From Pseudomonas sp. FeN3W (GTDB lineage: Bacteria; Pseudomonadota; Gammaproteobacteria; Pseudomonadales; Pseudomonadaceae), in contig CP136010.1 in NCBI GenBank assembly GCA_030263805.2, positions 945,001 through 1,009,000 on the forward strand: a stretch of DNA of 64,000 nucleotides. Reading direction: 5' to 3'. The position numbers and the translations under genes are program-made. This document shows positions 59,466 through 64,000 of the stretch, piece after piece. Position 1 is the first letter of the stretch, and every line of letters starts with the position of its first letter. The notes under the pieces are model-generated. The model searched no databases, was not told the DNA's origin, and saw only the letters and a list, made by a program, of their open reading frames with translations.

Positions 59466-60020
59466 ATGTTGAAACGCATTGCCCTCGCCGCCTGTACCGT
59501 TCTGCTGGCCGGCAACCTGTTCGCCGCGGAAAACCCTCGCGTACTGCTGACCACCAGCCTGGGCGAGATCGAGCTCGAGCTCGAAGCGGAAAAGGCACCG
59601 ATCAGCGTCGAGAACTTCCTCGGCTACGTCGACAGCGGCTTTTATGACGGCACCGTGTTCCACCGCGTCATTCCCGGCTTCATGGTCCAGGGCGGCGGCT
59701 TCGGCGAAGGCCTGAACCAGAAGCCCACCAAGGCCCCGATCAAGAACGAAGCGGACAATGGCCTGCACAACGTGCGCGGCACCGTCGCCATGGCTCGTAC
59801 GCAGAACGTGAATTCGGCGACCAGCCAGTTCTTCATCAACCATCGCGACAACGATTTCCTCGACCACGGCGGCCGCGACTTCGGCTATGCGGTATTCGCC
59901 AAGGTCGTACGCGGCATGGAGGTGGTCGACCAGATCGCCCAAGTGCCCACCGGCAACCGCGCCATGATGCAGAACGTGCCGCTGACCCCGGTGAAGATCA
60001 TCACCGCGAAGAAGCTCTGA
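59466..60020 (+). CDS. ppiA: Periplasmic peptidyl-prolyl cis-trans isomerase A
   Basis: Cyclophilin-type prolyl isomerase, 184 residues. Signal peptide MLKRIALAACTVLLAGNLFA, then the cyclophilin core with FHRVIPGFMVQGGG and TSQFFIN, containing the catalytic Arg of FHR and the Gln/Phe residues of the active site. It assists folding of exported proteins. A terminator follows directly. Confidence 0.96.
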   Translation: MLKRIALAACTVLLAGNLFAAENPRVLLTTSLGEIELELEAEKAPISVENFLGYVDSGFYDGTVFHRVIPGFMVQGGGFGEGLNQKPTKAPIKNEADNGLHNVRGTVAMARTQNVNSATSQFFINHRDNDFLDHGGRDFGYAVFAKVVRGMEVVDQIAQVPTGNRAMMQNVPLTPVKIITAKKL

Positions 60021-60028
60021 TCCCCGAG

Positions 60029-60050
60029 GGGCCGGTTCACCGGCCCTTTT
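60029..60050 (+). terminator. Intrinsic terminator of ppiA
   Basis: GGGCCGG / CCGGCCC stem around TTCA followed by TTTT, nine bases after the ppiA stop. Confidence 0.88.
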
Positions 60051-60117
60051 CATTTATGGCGGCACGTACCCAGCTGCCGCCAGCGTGCGAAACCCTCGAC
60101 CGATAGGAGATCGCGAC

Positions 60118-60540
60118 ATGACCGAACCACAAAGCCCACTGAACGCCCCGGAAGGCGAAGCCCAGCTGCTGCAGGACCTGCTCAGCGCGGAGCGCGCCGG
60201 AGCCAAGGTGGCCGGCGACTCGTTGCAACAACCCTGCACACCGGAGCAACGGCAACTGCTCGAGCAGGTCCGCCAGGGCGAAATCGAAAGCTGCAAGTTG
60301 CTGCTCAACTGCCTGCAGCATCTGGGGCTGGAACCCAACAAGGACACCGGCGCCTTCTACGGCAAGGCGATGGCTATCGAATCGCTGGACGAGCGTCTGC
60401 CCTTCATCGACAGGGGTCAGCAGTGGGTGATCCGCAAACTGCGCGAGTACCTGCCGGGATGCCAAGACCCGCTGCTGCGTAGCGAACTGCAACGCATGCT
60501 GCTGATCCACGAGGAGAACAGCGCCGCCTCCCACGCCTGA
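60118..60540 (+). CDS. Small all-helical, ferritin-like-sized protein
   Basis: Protein of 140 residues, no signal peptide, predicted nearly all helix. Glu/His residues recur at helix spacing (AQLLQDLLSAERAGAKV, QGEIESCKLL, LLIHEEN), as in ferritin-like (DUF6306-type) bundles, but no complete di-iron ligand set can be confirmed. AGGAG lies about 9-13 bases before the ATG. Convergent with the FemAB/GNAT-like gene. Confidence 0.7.
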   Translation: MTEPQSPLNAPEGEAQLLQDLLSAERAGAKVAGDSLQQPCTPEQRQLLEQVRQGEIESCKLLLNCLQHLGLEPNKDTGAFYGKAMAIESLDERLPFIDRGQQWVIRKLREYLPGCQDPLLRSELQRMLLIHEENSAASHA

Positions 60541-60549
60541 GACAAACGA

Positions 60550-61680
60550 CTAGCTGCCGGCCTGCCGGTACGGCAGCGCCTGGCGCGCCGCCTCGGCGTA
60601 CGCCAGCACCCCCGCACGTTCCTGCTGGAGGAAATCCGCTACCGCGGCGCGCAAACCGGGGTGCTGCAGATAGTGCCAGGAGCGCGTGATCACCGGCTCG
60701 AAGCCACGAATGAGCTTGTGCTCACCCTGCGCCCCGGCATCGAACCGCTCCAGGCCGCCCGCGATGGCCTGATCGATACCCTGGTAGAAGCACGTCTCGA
60801 AGTGCAGCCGGTCAAACTCCGCCAGACAGCCCCAGTAACGACCGTACAGGCCAGACGCACTGCGCAGGCTGAAGGCCATCGCCACCGGCCTCGAACCCTG
60901 TAATGCCAGCACCACGCGAATCGCCTGCGGCATGCGCTCGGCCAACAGGCTGAAGAATTGCCGAGTCAGATAGGGCGTCTGACCGCGGACCTGATAGGTG
61001 TTGGCGTAGCAGGCATAGACGAAATCCCATTCCGCCTCGCTGAGTTCGTGCCCATCGCGCCACTCGAAGCTGATGCCCTGCCCCGCCACCTGTTCGCGTT
61101 CCTTGCGCAACTGTTTGCGCTTGCGCGAGGTCAGTGCATCGAGAAAGTCCTGAAAATCCCGGTAACCACGGTTGTGCCAATGAAACTGGCAGCCGATGCG
61201 CTCCAGCCAGCCATCCCGCCCCGCCAGCAGCTGATCGGCCCGCGGCTCGCTGAAATTCACGTGTAGCCCCGACAGTTCCTGCCTTTCAAGCCCAGCGGTG
61301 AGTACATCGAGCAGCTCACCGGCAGCCTGTACGTCGCCCAGCAGGCGACTGCCGGTGACCGGGGTGAAAGGCACCGCGCAAAGCAGCTTGGGGTAGTAGG
61401 CGATGCCGGCCCGCTGGCAGGCATCCGCCCACGCCCAGTCGAACACGTACTCACCGTACGAATGAAACTTGCGATACAGCGGCAAGGCTGCCTGCAACGC
61501 GCCCTGCGGGTCGCGCAGCAGGAGATGGGCAGGTTGCCAGCCGCTACGCCCACCCACGCTGCCGCTGTCTTCCAGCGCGTAGAGGAAGGCGTGACGAAGG
61601 AAGGGCTGATCATCGCTCAGCAGCGCGTCCCATTCGGCGGGGGGCAGTTCGGCGAGGCGGTACAGGGTCTGGATAGGCAT
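60550..61680 (-). CDS. FemAB-like / GNAT-fold acyltransferase
   Basis: Protein of 376 residues of the PF04339 (peptidogalycan biosynthesis/FemAB-like) group, two GNAT-like folds. Recognisable segments are HAFLYALEDSGSVG, the HWHNRGYRDFQDFLDAL region, KRKQLRKER, and DRLHFETCFYQGIDQAI with RFDAGAQGEHKL. It is expected to transfer an aminoacyl or acyl group; substrate unknown. Start is the ATG at 61680, just inside the porin terminator. Confidence 0.85.
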   Translation of the reverse strand: MPIQTLYRLAELPPAEWDALLSDDQPFLRHAFLYALEDSGSVGGRSGWQPAHLLLRDPQGALQAALPLYRKFHSYGEYVFDWAWADACQRAGIAYYPKLLCAVPFTPVTGSRLLGDVQAAGELLDVLTAGLERQELSGLHVNFSEPRADQLLAGRDGWLERIGCQFHWHNRGYRDFQDFLDALTSRKRKQLRKEREQVAGQGISFEWRDGHELSEAEWDFVYACYANTYQVRGQTPYLTRQFFSLLAERMPQAIRVVLALQGSRPVAMAFSLRSASGLYGRYWGCLAEFDRLHFETCFYQGIDQAIAGGLERFDAGAQGEHKLIRGFEPVITRSWHYLQHPGLRAAVADFLQQERAGVLAYAEAARQALPYRQAGS

Positions 61681-61708
61681 GCGCGCAGTCTGACCTGTCC
61701 CGCAGGCG

Positions 61709-61734
61709 AAAAAAAGCCCCGCCAGGGCGGGGCT
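61709..61734 (-). terminator. Intrinsic terminator of the porin gene
   Basis: AGCCCCGCC / GGCGGGGCT stem (61715-61734) with, on the minus strand, seven T residues after it. It lies 30 bases past the porin stop. Confidence 0.9.
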
Positions 61735-61763
61735 CAATGGAGCATCACGGATGAGGTGATGTT

Positions 61764-63053
61764 TTAGAACACGTACTGGGCGCGCAGGCTGATGGCGTCG
61801 CCATCGTCGTCGCCATTGGCGTTGACCACGTCGTCCACGCTGGTCTTCAGGTAGTTGGCCGAGAGCTTGACCGACTCGTTGGCGTACCAGTTGACACCGA
61901 TGGTGTGGGTCTTCGCACCAGCTTCTGCGCTATCCAGGGCACCGACATAACCGCTCGGTGCAACACCGGTTTCATCGACGGTGATGTCGTCGAAGCGGTA
62001 GAACACTTCCCAGGCACCGATCTGCTTGTTCTCCGGCTTGATCTTGTCGAACTTGCCGCCATCGAGCTTGTAGGAGCGCGACTCACCGGTGAGGGTGTAC
62101 GCCAGCTGGACGTTGTAGCCGGTGGCTTCGAGGTCTTCGAAACCTTCCATGCCATCGACGGTACGGGTCAGGTACTCACCCTGAACCGAGAACGGGCCGA
62201 TCATGTAAGCCGCTTCCAAACCCCAGGCCTGATCGCTGCCGTCGGTGCGAGTGCCGCCGAAGGTGGCGCGGTTGCCGTTGGCACTGTCTTCGGTGGTGCC
62301 ACGCACGGACAGGCGCGGACGGATGCGTTCCAGGTAACCTTCTTCCACGTCACGCTGACCGAAGCTCGCGCCCAAGTGCAGCACCTGGTCCTTCTCGACG
62401 ATCGGGGCGATCACGCCACGCAGCACGAAGCTGGTGTTGTTGGCGCCATCTTCGTCCTCGAGCATGTCGACGCCGTCGCCACCATCCTGACGATAGGCAC
62501 CGGCCTCGCCGTGGAACATGCCGACAGTGGTACGCACGCGGATGCCTTCGCCGTCTTCGTGGTCGTTCAGCCAGGGCGCCAGGTCATAGATCGCCGAGCG
62601 CTCGATGGCGGTGATCCACTTGGAGCTGACGGCTTCTTCCAGGCCGAACGTCGGGTTGAAACGACCAACCGAAACCTGGACCGGCTTCCAGCCGTTGTAG
62701 TGGATGGCCAGCTCCTGCCAATCGCTGGAATCGTTGCCAAAGTTGCGGTGGAAGGTGTAGCCCCAATCGGTGAAGGCAACACCGGAAATCTCCAGACGCG
62801 CACGACGGAAGTAGGTCTCATCTGCGCGCTCGCCGTTCTGGGTGTAGAAACCATCGAAGCTGTCGGCATCAGCCTGCAGACGGCCATTGATCTTGAACGA
62901 GAACTCCTTGTCGGTGGTTCCGACCTCCAGGCCGCCCTTGGTCTTGATAACGAGATCGGCGCCATCGGTGGTGACGGTACCGGCGAAAGCCTGGGCGGAA
63001 ACGGCCAGAGCGAGGGCGCTGGCGGCGAAACCGGCGAAGTGCTTACGGATCAT
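61764..63053 (-). CDS. OprP/OprO-type phosphate-selective porin
   Basis: Outer-membrane beta-barrel, 429 residues. Signal peptide (FAGFAASALALAVSAQAFA), an N-terminal FSFKINGRLQADADSFDGFY strand typical of the phosphate-selective porin O/P family, alternating strands, and the terminal Phe-ended strand (SLRAQYVF) recognised by the BAM machinery. Phosphate or polyphosphate uptake is the family role; specificity of this member is not shown by context. GGGGAA precedes the ATG at 63053. Confidence 0.9.
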   Translation of the reverse strand: MIRKHFAGFAASALALAVSAQAFAGTVTTDGADLVIKTKGGLEVGTTDKEFSFKINGRLQADADSFDGFYTQNGERADETYFRRARLEISGVAFTDWGYTFHRNFGNDSSDWQELAIHYNGWKPVQVSVGRFNPTFGLEEAVSSKWITAIERSAIYDLAPWLNDHEDGEGIRVRTTVGMFHGEAGAYRQDGGDGVDMLEDEDGANNTSFVLRGVIAPIVEKDQVLHLGASFGQRDVEEGYLERIRPRLSVRGTTEDSANGNRATFGGTRTDGSDQAWGLEAAYMIGPFSVQGEYLTRTVDGMEGFEDLEATGYNVQLAYTLTGESRSYKLDGGKFDKIKPENKQIGAWEVFYRFDDITVDETGVAPSGYVGALDSAEAGAKTHTIGVNWYANESVKLSANYLKTSVDDVVNANGDDDGDAISLRAQYVF

Positions 63054-63221
63054 CCAAAATTCCCCTTTATGTTTAGCGTCGGAAACACACGAGATGGGCT
63101 CTTTGTGTTGGGGGGAATCTTGGCGGCGGCGTATGTCAGCCAAATGGCTGATATGTAAATCTTTTGTGACAGCGGAACTTTCCGTGGAGCCGCATCACAG
63201 AGCGGCTGCGGCACTTTTTCG

Positions 63222-64000
63222 TCAGCTGCGAACGTTGCGCTCGCTGGGGCGTCGGGCTCCGGCGACCAGCTTGTCGACAGCCCTGGCGGCTGCAACCATG
63301 CCGAAACTGGCGGTCACCATGGTCACCGCGCCGAAGCCTTCGGCGCAGTCGAGCTTGACCCCCTCGCCAACGAAGCTCTTGCTCTGGCACACGCCGCCGT
63401 CCGGCTTCGGGTAGCGCAACTGCTCCGTGGAGAACACACAGGGCACGCTGTAGGTGCGCCCCGGCGTGCGCGAGAAGTTGTATTCGCGACGCAGCAGCGA
63501 GCGCACCTTTGCCGCCAGCGGATCGTTGAAGGTCTTGTTCAGATCAGTGACCTGGATCTGTGTCGGATCGACCTGCCCGCCGGCGCCGCCGGTGGTGATG
63601 ATCTGGATCTTGCGGCGCTTGCACCAGGCGATCAGCGCCGCCTTGGCCGGCACGCTGTCGATGCAGTCGATGACGCAGTCCATGTCTTCGGTGATGTACT
63701 CGGCCATGGTTTCGCGGGTGACGAAATCCGCCACTGCATGAACCTGGCAGGCCGGGTTGATGGCGCGAATACGTGCGGCCATCTCGTCGACCTTGGCTTT
63801 GCCCACTGCGCCATCGAGGGCGTGAATCTGCCGGTTGGTATTGGTGATGCACACATCGTCCAGGTCGAACAGGCTGATCTCGCCTACCCCGCTGCGCGCC
63901 AGCGCCTCGGCCGCCCACGAGCCGACGCCACCGATGCCGACCACCGCCACATGCGCAGCCGTCAGCCGCTCGAGGCCGACGCGGCCATACAGGCGGGCAA
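63222..64000 (-). CDS. tcdA: tRNA threonylcarbamoyladenosine dehydratase (5' truncated by window)
   Basis: ThiF/E1-like ATP-dependent enzyme (TcdA/CsdL) that cyclises t6A37 in tRNA. The visible frame runs to the window edge (ARLYGRVGLERLTAAH...), so the real start lies beyond base 64000. Motifs: nucleotide-binding GIGGVGSWAAEAL, FDLDDVCITNTNRQ, and the DCIDSVPAKAALI segment with the family cysteine later (VPCVFS). An internal GTG at 63950 is not the true start. Confidence 0.93.
   Translation of the reverse strand, partial: ARLYGRVGLERLTAAHVAVVGIGGVGSWAAEALARSGVGEISLFDLDDVCITNTNRQIHALDGAVGKAKVDEMAARIRAINPACQVHAVADFVTRETMAEYITEDMDCVIDCIDSVPAKAALIAWCKRRKIQIITTGGAGGQVDPTQIQVTDLNKTFNDPLAAKVRSLLRREYNFSRTPGRTYSVPCVFSTEQLRYPKPDGGVCQSKSFVGEGVKLDCAEGFGAVTMVTASFGMVAAARAVDKLVAGARRPSERNVRS

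Noticed and set aside
1..64000. Prophage, insertion sequences, toxin-antitoxin pairs or known phage-defence systems
   Set aside because: No transposase, integrase, phage structural gene or recognised defence gene set was found on either strand.

Overview
The window is about 64 kb of GC-rich chromosome from a Pseudomonas-type gammaproteobacterium. The best fit is the Pseudomonas stutzeri (Stutzerimonas) group. This rests on dense, mostly operonic coding, strong GGAGG-type ribosome sites, and two blocks of core Pseudomonas synteny: dusA-tal-rssC-rssB-PilZ-mlaA and relA-rlmD-cysM-gacS. Pseudomonas-style REP palindromes and heptamer repeats sit between genes. I see no prophage, insertion sequence, integrase or CRISPR array, so this is core and soft-core chromosome with a catabolic block at one end.

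Region 1 (1-10.2 kb, minus strand) is a contiguous benzoate-to-beta-ketoadipate-enol-lactone module: benR, benABCD, benK, catBCA and benE. Benzoate is imported (BenK, BenE), dihydroxylated (BenABC), oxidised to catechol (BenD), ring-cleaved by ortho fission (CatA) and converted to the enol-lactone (CatB, CatC). The benA promoter carries two direct BenR/XylS-type half-site pairs and a correctly placed -10. No catR lies in the window, so the cat genes may simply be read through from the ben promoter.

Region 2 (10.2-23.7 kb) holds housekeeping and signalling genes: dusA, tal, an RssB/RssC phosphatase-STAS pair, a PilZ protein, mlaA, queF, an ABC-2 exporter, an arginine-catabolism remnant (argD/aruC plus astE, with the four middle aru genes missing), a crotonase and an HD-GYP phosphodiesterase.

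Region 3 (23.7-29.5 kb) has tRNA-Ser(GGA), small secreted or membrane proteins including an unlisted-size 31-residue membrane peptide, a periplasmic rhodanese, an MscS channel and fadE.

Region 4 (29.6-36.5 kb) is a four-gene DNA repair cassette: metallo-beta-lactamase-fold exonuclease, ATP-dependent DNA ligase, Lhr-type helicase and PdeM metallophosphoesterase. It is split by about 0.7 kb of 150-bp tandem repeats. It is the strongest candidate for an under-characterised multi-gene system.

Region 5 (36.5-53.4 kb) contains an erythromycin-esterase-like gene paired with a phosphoribosyltransferase, a tiny Pro/Glu-rich protein, mazG bracketed by two related heptamer arrays, relA, rlmD, cysM, an argP-type regulator divergent from a TRIC-family channel, gacS, mnmC and a c-type haem protein.

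Region 6 (53.4-64 kb) has a TauE permease, a DUF1127/LysR divergon, small exported proteins, a DEAD-box RNA helicase, a CigR-like protein, a second LysR, ppiA, a ferritin-like-sized protein, a FemAB/GNAT-like protein, an OprP/O-type porin and tcdA, which runs off the right edge.
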